From Streptomyces sp. yr375 (GTDB lineage: Bacteria > Actinomycetota > Actinomycetes > Streptomycetales > Streptomycetaceae): 64,000 bases of DNA. Location: NCBI RefSeq assembly GCF_900110755.1, contig NZ_FOFF01000016.1:1-64000 (forward strand), in the 5' to 3' direction. A model generated the notes under the pieces. That model saw only the letters and a list, made by a program, of their open reading frames with translations, was not told where the DNA came from and ran no database searches. Positions within the stretch are counted from its first letter, which is position 1; each line of letters opens with the position of its first letter. Of the stretch, positions 15,251 to 24,606 are shown piece by piece. The position numbers and the translations under genes are program-made.

Positions 15251-18200
15251 TTACGAGCCCAGTACCGTCGCCAGGAGTTCGCCCACCCAGCCCAGCAGGT
15301 CCCGTCCGACCAGCGGCTTGCCGCCGACCTTCGCCGTCTTCGGGCGGGGGACGAGGATCTGGTGGGCCGTCGGCTTGATGACCGTCCCGGGGTACAGGCG
15401 CTGGAGGCGCAGTTCCTGCGACTCGCGCAACTCCACCGGTGCGAAGCGGATGTTGGCGCCCTGGAGGACGATCTCGCCGACGCCACACGCGCGTGCCAGC
15501 ATCCGCAGCCCCGCCACCAGCAGCAGGTTCTCCACCGGTTCCGGCAACTTGCCGTAGCGGTCGACGAGTTCCTCGCGGACGGCCTTGATGTCCGCCTCCG
15601 AGTTGGCGGAGGCGATGGCACGGTAGGCCTGGAGGCGGAGCCGCTCGCCGGGGGCGTAGTCGTGCGGGACGTGCGCGTCGACGGGCAGCTCGATCTTGAC
15701 GTCGAGCGGCGGCTCCTCCTCGATCCCGCCGGTCTCCAACTGCCGCCGGTAGTCCGCGACCGCCTCGCCGACCATCCGGACGTACAGGTCGAAGCCGACG
15801 CCCGCGATGTGGCCGGACTGCTCGCCGCCGAGGAGGTTGCCCGCGCCGCGGATCTCCAGGTCCTTCATCGCCACGTACATGCCCGCGCCCATCTCGGTGT
15901 GCTGGGCGATGGTCGCGAGGCGTTCGTGCGCGGTCTCCGTGAGGGGCTTCTCCGGGGGGTAGAGGAAGTAGGCGTAGCCGCGCTCGCGGCCCCGGCCCAC
16001 GCGGCCGCGCAACTGGTGCAGTTGGGACAGGCCGAAGGTGTCGCCCCGTTCGACGATCAGGGTGTTCGCGTTGGAGATGTCGATGCCGGACTCGACGATC
16101 GTCGTCGACACGAGCACGTCGAACTTCTTCTCCCAGAAGTCGACGACGACCTGCTCCAGCGCCGTCTCCGACATCTGGCCGTGGGCGGTGGCGATGCGCG
16201 CCTCGGGGACGATCTCGCGCAGTCGCGCCGCCGCGCGGTCGATCGACTCGACCCGGTTGTGGATGTAGAAGACCTGGCCCTCGCGCAGCAGTTCGCGACG
16301 GATCGCGGCGCCGATCTGCTTCTGCTCGTACGGCCCGACGAAGGTGAGGACGGGGTGGCGCTCCTCCGGGGGCGTGGTGATCGTCGACATCTCGCGGATG
16401 CCGGTGACCGCCATCTCCAGGGTGCGCGGGATGGGCGTCGCGGACATGGTCAGGACGTCGACGTTCGCGCGGAGCTTCTTCAACTGCTCCTTGTGCTCGA
16501 CGCCGAAGCGCTGCTCCTCGTCGACGATGACCAGGCCGAGGTCCTTGAACTTCGTCTCCGAGGAGAACAGCCGGTGGGTGCCGATGACGACGTCCACCGA
16601 GCCCTCGCGCAGGCCCTCCAGGGTGGCCTTCGCCTCCGTGTCGGTCTGGAAGCGGGACAGGGCGCGGACGTTCACCGGGAACTGCGCGTACCGCTCGCCG
16701 AACGTCCCGAAGTGCTGCTGCACGAGGAGCGTCGTGGGCACCAGGACGGCCACCTGCTTGCCGTCCTGGACGGCCTTGAAGGCGGCCCGCACGGCGATCT
16801 CCGTCTTGCCGTAGCCGACGTCGCCGCAGATCAGGCGGTCCATCGGGACCGTCTTCTCCATGTCGTCCTTGACCTCGGCGATGGTGGTGAGCTGGTCGGG
16901 CGTCTCCGCGTAGGGGAAGGCGTCCTCCAGTTCGCGCTGCCAGGGGGTGTCCGTGCCGAAGGCGTGTCCCGGGGCCGCCATGCGCGCGCTGTACAGCTTG
17001 ATCAGGTCGGCGGCGATCTCCTTGACGGCCTTCTTGGCGCGCGCCTTGGTCTTCGTCCAGTCCGCGCCGCCCAGGCGGTGCAGGGTGGGGGCCTCGCCGC
17101 CGACGTACTTGGTGATCTGCTCCAACTGGTCGGTGGGGATGTAGAGGCGGTCGCCGGGCTGGCCGCGCTTGGCGGGCGCGTACTCCACGACCAGGTACTC
17201 GCGCGTGGCGCCCTGCACCGTGCGCTGCACCATCTCGACGTAGCGGCCCACGCCGTGCTGCTCGTGGACGATGTGGTCGCCCGCCTCCAGGGACAGCGGG
17301 TCGATGGTCTTGCGGCGGCGCGCGGGCATCCGCGCGCCGTCCTTGCCGGCCGCCTTCTGGCCGGTCAGGTCGGTCTCCGTGAGGACGGCCAGCTTCAGTA
17401 CGGAGTCGACGAAGCCGTAGTCGATCGAGCCGCACGCGACGTGCACGAGGGCGGGGCCGAGGTCGGTCAGGTCGGCGTCCAGGCGGGCCGCGACGCCCTC
17501 GCCGCCGAGCACCTCGACGGTGCGGGCCGCGGGGCCGTGCGCCTCGGTGACGAAGACGACGCGCCAGCCGTCGGCGAGCCAGCCCTTGGTGTCCGCGAGG
17601 GCCTTCGCCGTGTCGCCCCGGTACGTCTCGGGGGCGTGCATGCCGAGCTGGAGCGTGTCCGCCTCCAGTTGGAGATCGGCCGCGAACGGCGACACCGACC
17701 ACCACATCATGTCCAGCTCGCGCGCGTGGTCGCGGACGTCCGCGATGGACCACAGGGAGGCCGCGCCGACGTCGATGGGCGCCTCGCCGCCGCCCGCCGT
17801 GGCCGCCCAGGACGCCTGGAGGAACTCGTGCGACGTCGCCACCAGGTCGGCGGCACGCGTGCGTACCCGCTCCGGGTCGCAGACGACGGCCATCGCGCCC
17901 TTGGGCAGGACGTCGATCAAGAGCTCCATGTCGTCGACCAGCACCGGGGCCAGCGACTCCATGCCCTCGACCGCGATGCCCTCGGCGATCTTGTTCAGCA
18001 GCTCGCCGAGTTCCGGGTGCTGTTCGGCGAGGGCACGCGCGCGTGCGCGGACGTCGTCGGTGAGGAGCAGTTCGCGGCAGGGCGGGGCCCACAGGCCGTG
18101 CTCGGCGACTTCCAGGGAGCGCTGGTCGGCGACCTTGAAGTAACGGATCTCCTCGACGTCGTCGCCCCAGAACTCGACGCGCAGGGGGTGTTCCTCGGTG

Positions 18201-18784
18201 GGCGGGAACACGTCCAGGATGCCGCCCCGTACGGCGAACTCGCCGCGCTTCTCGACGAGCTCCACGCGCGCGTAGGCGGCGGCCGCCAGGGCGTGCACGA
18301 CCTCGTTCAGGTCGGCCTGGCCGCCGGTGCGCAGGGCCACCGGTTCCAGGTCGCCGAGGCCCTTGACCTGGGGCTGAAGGACGGAACGCACGGGCGCCAC
18401 GACGACCGAGACCGGGCCCGTCTCCGGGTCGTCGGGGCGCGGGTGGCACAGCCGGCGCAGGACGGCGAGGCGGCGGCCCACGGTGTCGCTGCGGGGGCTG
18501 AGGCGCTCGTGCGGGAGCGTCTCCCAGGAGGGGTACTCGACGACGCCGTCCGGCGGGAGCAGGGAGCGCAGGGCTGCGGCCAGGTCCTCGGCCTCGCGGC
18601 CGGTGGCCGTCACCGCGAGGACCGTGCGGGTGCTGTGGCGGGCGAGGGCGGCGATCGCGAAGGGGCGGGCCGCCGGGGGGCCGACCAGGTCGACGTGCAT
18701 GCGGTTGCCGTCCGCGGCCGCGGGGATGGCTTCCGCGAGGGCGGTGTCCTTGACGACGGCGTCGAGCAGACCGTGCAGGCTCAT
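15251..18784 (-). CDS. mfd: Transcription-repair coupling factor Mfd
   Basis: A 1177-residue SF2 translocase that removes RNA polymerase stalled at DNA lesions and recruits UvrA. Visible parts: UvrB-like N-terminal region (1-350, with WETLPHERLSPRSD), the CarD-like polymerase-interaction domain (498-600; GDHIVHEQHGVGRY), Walker A GDVGYGKT (654-661), DEEQ box (755-758), SATPIPRT (781-788) and the C-terminal TRCF domain. Length is normal for the family. The start ATG 18784 has GGAAAG six bases upstream; an in-frame start 90 bases earlier codes for a Pro/Gly-rich tail not seen in Mfd. It appears to be a single-gene unit, with a terminator hairpin on each side. Confidence 0.97.
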   Translation of the reverse strand: MSLHGLLDAVVKDTALAEAIPAAADGNRMHVDLVGPPAARPFAIAALARHSTRTVLAVTATGREAEDLAAALRSLLPPDGVVEYPSWETLPHERLSPRSDTVGRRLAVLRRLCHPRPDDPETGPVSVVVAPVRSVLQPQVKGLGDLEPVALRTGGQADLNEVVHALAAAAYARVELVEKRGEFAVRGGILDVFPPTEEHPLRVEFWGDDVEEIRYFKVADQRSLEVAEHGLWAPPCRELLLTDDVRARARALAEQHPELGELLNKIAEGIAVEGMESLAPVLVDDMELLIDVLPKGAMAVVCDPERVRTRAADLVATSHEFLQASWAATAGGGEAPIDVGAASLWSIADVRDHARELDMMWWSVSPFAADLQLEADTLQLGMHAPETYRGDTAKALADTKGWLADGWRVVFVTEAHGPAARTVEVLGGEGVAARLDADLTDLGPALVHVACGSIDYGFVDSVLKLAVLTETDLTGQKAAGKDGARMPARRRKTIDPLSLEAGDHIVHEQHGVGRYVEMVQRTVQGATREYLVVEYAPAKRGQPGDRLYIPTDQLEQITKYVGGEAPTLHRLGGADWTKTKARAKKAVKEIAADLIKLYSARMAAPGHAFGTDTPWQRELEDAFPYAETPDQLTTIAEVKDDMEKTVPMDRLICGDVGYGKTEIAVRAAFKAVQDGKQVAVLVPTTLLVQQHFGTFGERYAQFPVNVRALSRFQTDTEAKATLEGLREGSVDVVIGTHRLFSSETKFKDLGLVIVDEEQRFGVEHKEQLKKLRANVDVLTMSATPIPRTLEMAVTGIREMSTITTPPEERHPVLTFVGPYEQKQIGAAIRRELLREGQVFYIHNRVESIDRAAARLREIVPEARIATAHGQMSETALEQVVVDFWEKKFDVLVSTTIVESGIDISNANTLIVERGDTFGLSQLHQLRGRVGRGRERGYAYFLYPPEKPLTETAHERLATIAQHTEMGAGMYVAMKDLEIRGAGNLLGGEQSGHIAGVGFDLYVRMVGEAVADYRRQLETGGIEEEPPLDVKIELPVDAHVPHDYAPGERLRLQAYRAIASANSEADIKAVREELVDRYGKLPEPVENLLLVAGLRMLARACGVGEIVLQGANIRFAPVELRESQELRLQRLYPGTVIKPTAHQILVPRPKTAKVGGKPLVGRDLLGWVGELLATVLGS

Positions 18785-19091
18785 GGGGGGCTTTCCGTCC
18801 GAGGGGCCGGGGTGCGCCGGGGCGGGCGCACCGGGGTCCGGGGTGGGCAACGCGAAGGGCCCGACGCGTGTCACGGGCCGGGGGCGTCCAGAGTACGACG
18901 GGGCGGGGGCGTTCGCCGGGGGCTGTGGATAACCTCCGGGGCGGTGTGGCTCGGGTGGGGCCTACAGGCCGGTTTTCGCCCCCCGCCGCCGCTACCCGTT
19001 CCTGAAAGCAACGAGACGGCCCGGCGTCGAGAAGTCCCCCGTGACTTCTCGACGCCGGGCCGTACCCCCGTGCCCCCGTGGATCGTGGTGG
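18785..19091. promoter_or_regulatory. Intergenic region between mfd and the ABC operon
   Basis: 307 bases without a gene. The right third is the terminator of the ABC operon (19016-19063). The rest, GC-rich, must hold the mfd promoter, but I cannot point to convincing -35/-10 boxes. Confidence 0.4.
19016..19063 (-). terminator. Strong hairpin terminator of the ABC exporter operon
   Basis: A perfect 21-bp stem (19016-19036 pairing with 19043-19063) around a 6-base loop, 28 bases downstream of the permease stop codon on the minus strand. It is the longest perfect stem I found in the window. Confidence 0.88.
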
Positions 19092-21671
19092 TCAGTCCGT
19101 CGCGATCGCGTTCAGTACGTTCATGCGGCCCGCGCGGAACGCCGGGATCAGGGCTGCGAAGAGGCCCACGAACGCGGAGGCGATGAAGACGCCGATGATG
19201 GTCGGCCAGGGGATCTCGAGGATGTTCAGGCCCTGGAGGGCGAGGAGTTGCTGGGCGGTGGCGCCCCAGCCCATGCCCAGGCCGAGGCCCAGGAGGGCGC
19301 CGAAGAGGGCGATGACGACCGACTCCAGCCGGATCATGCGGCGCAGTTGGCGGCGGGACAGGCCGATCGCCCGCATCAGGCCGATCTCCCTGGTGCGCTC
19401 CACCACCGACAGGGCCAGCGTGTTCACCACACCGAGGACCGCGACGATGATCGCGAGGGCGAGCAGGCCGTAGATCAGGTTCAGGAGCTGGCCGATCTGG
19501 TCCTTGAGCTGCTGCTTGTAGTCGGTCTGGTCGCGGACGGTGTACTGCGGGTAGTCGTGCAGGGCGGACTTGAGGGCCGTATAGGCCGTGTCCTGCTGCC
19601 CTTCCTTCGCGGTGCCGAAGAGCAGCACGTCCAAGGGCATCCTGTCGGCCGGCACGTACTTCGCGACCGTCGCGATCGACGCGTACATCGCGCCCTTGTC
19701 GATGACGACGTCGTCACTGGTGATCGCGCGGACCGTGAGCGTCGCCGTCCTGCCGTCCTTGAAGGCGACCTTGACCGGAGAGCCGATCGTGAGGCCGTGC
19801 TCCTTGGCGAAGCCCTCGAAGACGGCCATCGAGTCGGGGCGGTAGGCGTCGGCCAGTTCGCCGGCCACGGTCTCGGTGCGCAGGTCCATGGCGTACGTCG
19901 GGTCGGCCGCGTTGATCGTCTCCTTGGCGGAGGTCTTCCCGTCGGGCGTGATCAGGTCGGCGTCGACGACCTTGTACTCGGTGACCCGGGCCAGGCCCGG
20001 AGTCGACTTGACCGCCCGCACCGCCTGCGGGGTGATGAGCTGCCCGCCGTCGTTCTGGATGATGAAGTCGGTGCCCACGCTCTTGTCCAACTGGTCGGTG
20101 GCCGAGGCGACCATCGACGAGCCGACCACCGACAGACAGGCGACCAGCGCGAGGCCGATCATCAGGGCCGCGCCCGTGGCGCCCGTACGGCGCGGGTTGC
20201 GCAGCGCGTTGCGCTCGGCCATCCGTCCGACGGGGCCGAAGGCCCGCAGCAGGGCCGCGCCCAGGACGCGCACCACGCCGCTCGCCAGCAGCGGGCCGAT
20301 CACCACGAAGCCGATCAGGCTCAGCACCACGCCCAGGCCGAGCCACAGCGAGCCCTCGGCGGCCTTGTCGGCGACGGCGGCCAGGTAGAGGCCGAAGCCG
20401 CCCGCGCCGGTCAGGAGCAGGCCGAGGACGGCCCGTACGGCGCCGGCCCTGGCGTCGGCCGGAGCGCCCGCGTCGCGCAGCGCGGCCATCGGGGAGACCT
20501 TGCCCGCGCGGCGGGCCGGCAGGTACGCCGCGAGGATGGTGACGACCACGCCCAGGACCATGCCGATCACCGGCGTCGTCCAGGCGACCGTCAGATCGTC
20601 GGTGGACAGGTTCATGCCGGTCAGGCTCATGAGCTTCATCAGGCCGACCGCGATGCCGACGCCCGCGCCGACCCCCAGGAGCGAGCCGACGACGCCCAGG
20701 AGCAGCGCCTCGACGAGCACGGACCGGTTGATCTGTTTGCGTGACGACCCGATGGCGCGCATCAGGCCGATCTCGCGGGTGCGCTGGGCGACCAGCATCG
20801 AGAAGGTGTTGACGATCAGGAAGATGCCGACGAGGAGGGCGATCCCGGCGAAGCCGAGCATCGCGTACTTCATCACGTCCAGGAAGCTGCCCACGTTCGA
20901 CCGGTTGGCGTCCGCGGTCTCCTTGGCCGTCTGCACCTGGTAGCCGCCGCCGAGTTCGGCCGTGACGTTCTTCTTCAGTTGCGCGTCGCTCACCCCGGAC
21001 GCGGCCGTGACGTTGACGTTCGTGTAGACGTCCGCCGTGCCGACCAGCGTCTGCTGGGCGGTCTTCGTGTCCAGGTAGAAGATCGCCGCGCCGGGGTTGG
21101 TGACCTGGAAGGCGGCGATGCCGGAGACCTTCGCGGTGTGCGTGCCGATCGCGGTGATCACGCCGATCTCGTCGCCGAGCTTCAGGTGGTGCTTGTCGGC
21201 GGTGTCCGCGTCGATCATGATCTGGCCGGCGCCCCTGGGCGCGGCACCCTCGGTGATCTTCATGGTGCGGGCGTCGTTGCCGTTCCAACTGCCGACGATG
21301 GTCGGAGCGCCGCTGGAGGGCGACAGGCTGTCCTTGTCGGCGTCGACGACGGTCACGGAGGTCGAGAAGACCGTCCCCTCCGCCGACTTCACGCCCTGCG
21401 CCTTGCGGACCTCGCCGAGCACCGCGGCCGGCATGACCGGCGGCCTGCCGTTGCCTGAGGTCGTCGCACCGGTGTCCGAGGCGCCCTTCGCGCTCACCGT
21501 CACATCGGAGGAGGTCGCGGCGAAGAGCTTGTCGAACGTGGTGTTCATGGTGTCGGTGAACACCAGCGTCCCGCAGACGAATGCCACCGACAGCAGCACC
21601 GCCACCGCCGACAGCGCCATGCGTCCCTTGTGCGCGACGAAGTTGCGCAGGGAGGTCTTCATGACGGTCAT
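19092..21671 (-). CDS. MacB-type ABC transporter permease with two FtsX domains
   Basis: 859 residues. It has an N-terminal membrane segment (MALSAVAVLLSVAFVCGTLV), a large extracytoplasmic MacB-PCD-like region, a first FtsX domain of three segments (with MRAIGSSRKQINR), a central cluster of segments, a second extracytoplasmic region and a C-terminal FtsX domain (MRAIGLSRRQLRR). The paired FtsX layout is that of the single-chain permeases of actinobacterial MacB/LolCDE-like systems, which move lipids, lipoproteins or drugs outward by a mechanotransmission mechanism. Its ATG overlaps the ATPase stop (ATGA), so the two are translationally coupled. The substrate cannot be told from sequence. It probably corresponds to the S. 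coelicolor SCO3110 locus (from memory). Confidence 0.92.
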   Translation of the reverse strand: MTVMKTSLRNFVAHKGRMALSAVAVLLSVAFVCGTLVFTDTMNTTFDKLFAATSSDVTVSAKGASDTGATTSGNGRPPVMPAAVLGEVRKAQGVKSAEGTVFSTSVTVVDADKDSLSPSSGAPTIVGSWNGNDARTMKITEGAAPRGAGQIMIDADTADKHHLKLGDEIGVITAIGTHTAKVSGIAAFQVTNPGAAIFYLDTKTAQQTLVGTADVYTNVNVTAASGVSDAQLKKNVTAELGGGYQVQTAKETADANRSNVGSFLDVMKYAMLGFAGIALLVGIFLIVNTFSMLVAQRTREIGLMRAIGSSRKQINRSVLVEALLLGVVGSLLGVGAGVGIAVGLMKLMSLTGMNLSTDDLTVAWTTPVIGMVLGVVVTILAAYLPARRAGKVSPMAALRDAGAPADARAGAVRAVLGLLLTGAGGFGLYLAAVADKAAEGSLWLGLGVVLSLIGFVVIGPLLASGVVRVLGAALLRAFGPVGRMAERNALRNPRRTGATGAALMIGLALVACLSVVGSSMVASATDQLDKSVGTDFIIQNDGGQLITPQAVRAVKSTPGLARVTEYKVVDADLITPDGKTSAKETINAADPTYAMDLRTETVAGELADAYRPDSMAVFEGFAKEHGLTIGSPVKVAFKDGRTATLTVRAITSDDVVIDKGAMYASIATVAKYVPADRMPLDVLLFGTAKEGQQDTAYTALKSALHDYPQYTVRDQTDYKQQLKDQIGQLLNLIYGLLALAIIVAVLGVVNTLALSVVERTREIGLMRAIGLSRRQLRRMIRLESVVIALFGALLGLGLGMGWGATAQQLLALQGLNILEIPWPTIIGVFIASAFVGLFAALIPAFRAGRMNVLNAIATD

Positions 21672-22456
21672 GACGTACGCCCCCGCGCGTCGAAGTCCTT
21701 CATGCGGTCCAGGACGGTGTCCGCGGTCGGCTTGAACATCTCGTCGACGATCCGGCCGTCCGCGAGGTACAGCACCCGGTCCGCGTACGAGGCCGCCACC
21801 GGGTCGTGCGTGACCATGACGATGGTCTGGCCGAGGTCGTCCACCGAGCGGCGCAGGAAGCCCAGTACCTCGGCGCCCGCGCGCGAGTCGAGGTTTCCGG
21901 TCGGCTCGTCCCCGAAGATGATCTCCGGGCGGGCCGCCAGCGCGCGGGCCACGGCCACGCGCTGCTGCTGGCCGCCGGAGAGCTGCGTGGGACGGTGCTT
22001 GAGGCGGTCGGCGAGCCCGACGGTCTCCACGACCTGGCTCAGCCACGCCCGGTCCGGCTTGCGGCCGGCGATGTCCATGGGCAGCGTGATGTTCTCTATC
22101 GCGTTCAGCGTGGGCAGCAGGTTGAACGCCTGGAAGATGAACCCGATCCGGTCCCGGCGCAGCTTGGTGAGCTTCTTGTCCTTCAGCCCGGTGATCTCGG
22201 TCTCGTCCAGGTGGATCTGGCCGGACGACACGGTGTCGAGACCCGCGAGGCAGTGCATCAGGGTGGACTTGCCGGACCCCGAGGGACCCATGATCGCGGT
22301 GAACTGGCCGCGGGCGATGTCCACGTCGACGTGGTCGAGGGCGACGACCCGGGTCTCCCCGGACCCGTACGCCTTGACGACCTGCCGCGCTCGCGCGGCA
22401 ACGGCCGTACGCCCTCCAGTGCCCCCGTGCCTGGGAATGGTCACAGCCGATGTCAC
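21668..22456 (-). CDS. ABC transporter ATP-binding protein (MacB/LolD-like)
   Basis: 262 residues with Walker A GPSGSGKS (57-64), Q-loop in FIFQAFNLLP, signature LSGGQQQR (159-166), Walker B IIFGDEPTGNLD (from 179) and an H-loop (VMVTHDP). The GPSGSGKSTL and DEPTGNLD wording is typical of the LolD/MacB class, which powers FtsX-type permeases. The start is GTG 22456 with AGGAGA seven bases upstream. The stop overlaps the permease start by four bases. Its upstream region has two sets of short tandem repeats and a CCGTAGTACGG palindrome that might be control sites. Confidence 0.95.
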   Translation of the reverse strand: MTSAVTIPRHGGTGGRTAVAARARQVVKAYGSGETRVVALDHVDVDIARGQFTAIMGPSGSGKSTLMHCLAGLDTVSSGQIHLDETEITGLKDKKLTKLRRDRIGFIFQAFNLLPTLNAIENITLPMDIAGRKPDRAWLSQVVETVGLADRLKHRPTQLSGGQQQRVAVARALAARPEIIFGDEPTGNLDSRAGAEVLGFLRRSVDDLGQTIVMVTHDPVAASYADRVLYLADGRIVDEMFKPTADTVLDRMKDFDARGRTS

Positions 22457-22480
22457 GGTACGTCTCCTCTGTCGGAAGGA

Positions 22481-22510
22481 ATCAGAAGCAATCAGAAGTC
22501 ATCAGAAGCG
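22481..22510. repeat. 10-bp direct repeat (ATCAGAAGYM x3)
   Basis: Three consecutive 10-bp units beginning ATCAGAAG, just upstream of the ribosome site of the ABC ATPase gene and so probably in its 5' leader. Confidence 0.85.
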
Positions 22511-22538
22511 GGTGCGTGGCGAGCGAGCTGGACTGCGC

Positions 22539-22594
22539 TACGTCGCCACGTCGCTACGTCGCCACGTCGCCACGTCGCTACGTCGCTACGTCGA
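22539..22594. repeat. 8-bp tandem array (YACGTCGC x7)
   Basis: Seven 8-bp units alternating TACGTCGC and CACGTCGC; the last ends in A. Each unit contains ACGT, itself a short palindrome. Located in the divergent control region. Confidence 0.9.
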
Positions 22595-23006
22595 AGAGTC
22601 TGTCGGCGGGAGGGGGTCCGGCGCGCTGGTGCTCGGGCCCGTCTTGCGAGGGGGGTTAACCCCACCTCCCGGCGGTGCTGTGGCCGCCCCCCAGCGGCCT
22701 AAAGCCAGGTTAAGGACGGGGCGGGGCCCTTCTCCTCCTCCGCCGGTACGAACCCTCCCCTAGCCGTAGTACGGAGGAACCCCTAGGGGCCGTCCACCGC
22801 TGGGTGGAGTCCTCCTCGGGGTCGCCTCCACCCTCGGGTGCGGTCGGGCTCCACCCTTCCGCCGCATGACGGTGAGGCCTCCCCTTAGGTGAAGGACAAG
22901 TGGGAAGCTGGCTTCCGGCAGTTAGGTGCAAGGGGCACCGAGACGCCGGGAACCGGACGACCATCAGGGGACATCGACGATCAGGCGACCTTGGGGAGGG
23001 CATTCG

Positions 23007-24566
23007 GTGGGGGACACACAACCCGCGATACGTGAGGCCGCGCGGCGGAGCGCATCGCCGCGGCGGGGTGCGGTCGTCGCCGCGCTCATGCTGTCCATGG
23101 CGCTGGCCGCGCTCGACTCCACCGTCGTCTCCACGGCCGTCCCGCAGATCGTCGGCGACCTGGGCGGGTTCTCCGTCTTCTCCTGGCTGTTCTCCGGCTA
23201 TCTGCTGGCCGTGACGGTCACCCTGCCGGTCTACGGCAAGCTCTCCGACACCTTCGGCCGCAAGCCGATGCTGATCGCCGGGACCGCGCTGTTCCTGCTC
23301 GGCTCGCTGCTGTGCGCGCTGGCCTGGAACATGGGCGCGCTGATCGCGTTCCGCATCGTGCAGGGCCTGGGCGGCGGGGCGTTGCAGGGCACGGTGCAGA
23401 CACTCGCCGCCGACCTGTACCCGCTGGAGGAGCGGCCGAAGATCCAGTCGAAGCTGTCGACGGTGTGGGCGGTGTCGGCGGTCGCGGGGCCGGGCGTGGG
23501 CGGGCTGCTCGCGGCCTACGCGGACTGGCGCTGGATCTTCCTGGTCAACCTGCCCATCGGGGCGGTGGCGTTGTGGCTGATCGTCCGTCATCTGCACGAG
23601 CCCCAAAGGGAACGCGAGACCCCGAAGGAACACGCGGCCCAGGAGGACCACGACACCCAGAGCGAGTCGGCGGCGAAAACGACGCCACGCGCGCGTGTCG
23701 ACTGGGCGGGCGCGCTGGCGGTGTTCGCGTGCGGCGGGGTGCTGCTGACCGCGCTGGTGCAGGGCGGAGTGGCCTGGTCGTGGCTGTCGGGGCCGTCCCT
23801 CGCGCTGTTCGCCGGGGGACTCGCACTCGCCGGGCTCGTCGTCGTCATCGAACGGCGGGCCGCCGAGCCGATCATCCCCGGCTGGGTGTGGCGCCGCCGG
23901 ACGATCGCGGCGGTCAACCTCGCGCTGGGCGCGCTGGGCCTGCTGATGGTGGCCCCGACGGTGTTCCTGCCGACGTACGCGCAGGCGGTCCTGGGCCTGG
24001 GACCGGTGACGGCCGGGTTCGTGCTGTCCGTCTGGACGCTGTCCTGGCCGTTGTCGGCCGCCCTCAGCCAGCACGTCTACCGGCGTATCGGCTTCCGCGA
24101 CACCGCGCTGCTCGGCATCGGCACGGCGACGCTGGTGCTGCTCGCGTTCCCGTTCCTGCCCTACCCGGGCGCGGCCTGGCAGCCGACGCTGCTGATGCTG
24201 GTGCTCGGCGCGGCGCTCGGCCTCTTCCAACTCCCGCTCATCGTCGGCGTGCAGTCGACGGTGGGGTGGTCGCAGCGCGGGACGACGACCGCGTCGGTGC
24301 TGTTCTGCCGGCAGACCGGCCAGACGATGGGCGCGGCGCTGTTCGGCGCGGTCGCCAACGGGGTACTGGCCGCGCGGCTGGGCGGCACGGGCGACCTGGA
24401 CTCGCTCGCCCGCGACCTGGACGCCGGCACCGCCCCCGAAGCGACCCGCCACGCGGTCGCCGACGCCGTGCACGCCGTGTACCTGGGCGCGTCCGGCGCG
24501 GCGGCCGTGGCGTTCGTCGTCCTCCTGCTGGTCGCCCCACGCAGGTTCCCGGTACGAGCGGAGTGA
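23007..24566 (+). CDS. MFS drug exporter, DHA2 (EmrB/QacA) family
   Basis: 519 residues with about 14 membrane segments, the size of proton-driven DHA2 exporters. Hallmarks: DSTVVSTAVPQIVGDLGG in the first segment region (motif D1), GKLSDTFGRKP (motif A, loop 2-3), RIVQGLGGGALQG (motif B) and AVAGPGVGGLLA (motif C, antiporter signature). A hydrophilic Glu/Lys-rich insertion (PQREREtPKEHAAQEDHDTQ) lies in the central loop. The start is GTG 23007 with GGGGAGGG six bases before it; an in-frame ATG 81 bases up has none. It is divergent from the ABC exporter and convergent with the coiled-coil gene. Substrate unknown. Confidence 0.93.
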   Translation: MGDTQPAIREAARRSASPRRGAVVAALMLSMALAALDSTVVSTAVPQIVGDLGGFSVFSWLFSGYLLAVTVTLPVYGKLSDTFGRKPMLIAGTALFLLGSLLCALAWNMGALIAFRIVQGLGGGALQGTVQTLAADLYPLEERPKIQSKLSTVWAVSAVAGPGVGGLLAAYADWRWIFLVNLPIGAVALWLIVRHLHEPQRERETPKEHAAQEDHDTQSESAAKTTPRARVDWAGALAVFACGGVLLTALVQGGVAWSWLSGPSLALFAGGLALAGLVVVIERRAAEPIIPGWVWRRRTIAAVNLALGALGLLMVAPTVFLPTYAQAVLGLGPVTAGFVLSVWTLSWPLSAALSQHVYRRIGFRDTALLGIGTATLVLLAFPFLPYPGAAWQPTLLMLVLGAALGLFQLPLIVGVQSTVGWSQRGTTTASVLFCRQTGQTMGAALFGAVANGVLAARLGGTGDLDSLARDLDAGTAPEATRHAVADAVHAVYLGASGAAAVAFVVLLLVAPRRFPVRAE

Positions 24567-24606
24567 CGGTGTCTACTCCACGGGGTGACGGTGTCTACTC
24601 CGCGGG
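24563..24606. repeat. 22-bp tandem duplication across two convergent stop codons
   Basis: Two adjacent 22-bp copies differing at one base (unit starts GTGACGGTGTCTACTCC). The first copy contains the MFS stop codon (24564-24566); the second contains the stop of the minus-strand coiled-coil gene (24595-24597). Confidence 0.92.

Larger units (their letters stand above)
22457..23006. promoter_or_regulatory. Large divergent control region between ABC operon and MFS exporter
   Basis: 550 bases without a gene, serving two divergent exporters. From left to right it holds a 10-bp unit repeated three times (22481-22510), an 8-bp unit repeated seven times (22539-22594), and the palindrome CCGTA-G-TACGG (22764-22774), flanked by CCCCTAG sequences. 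The palindrome type resembles sites of LuxR- or TetR-type regulators, so it is a candidate operator. No small ORF with a ribosome site is visible. Confidence 0.5.

Noticed and set aside
15032..19186. Plus-strand open frame of 1384 codons opposite mfd
   Set aside because: Antisense shadow of a high-GC gene: residues are Arg/Gly/Val/Leu-rich with no domain, and mfd on the minus strand is complete.
22481..22594. CRISPR array
   Set aside because: Units are 8-10 bp directly abutting, with no spacers and no cas genes.
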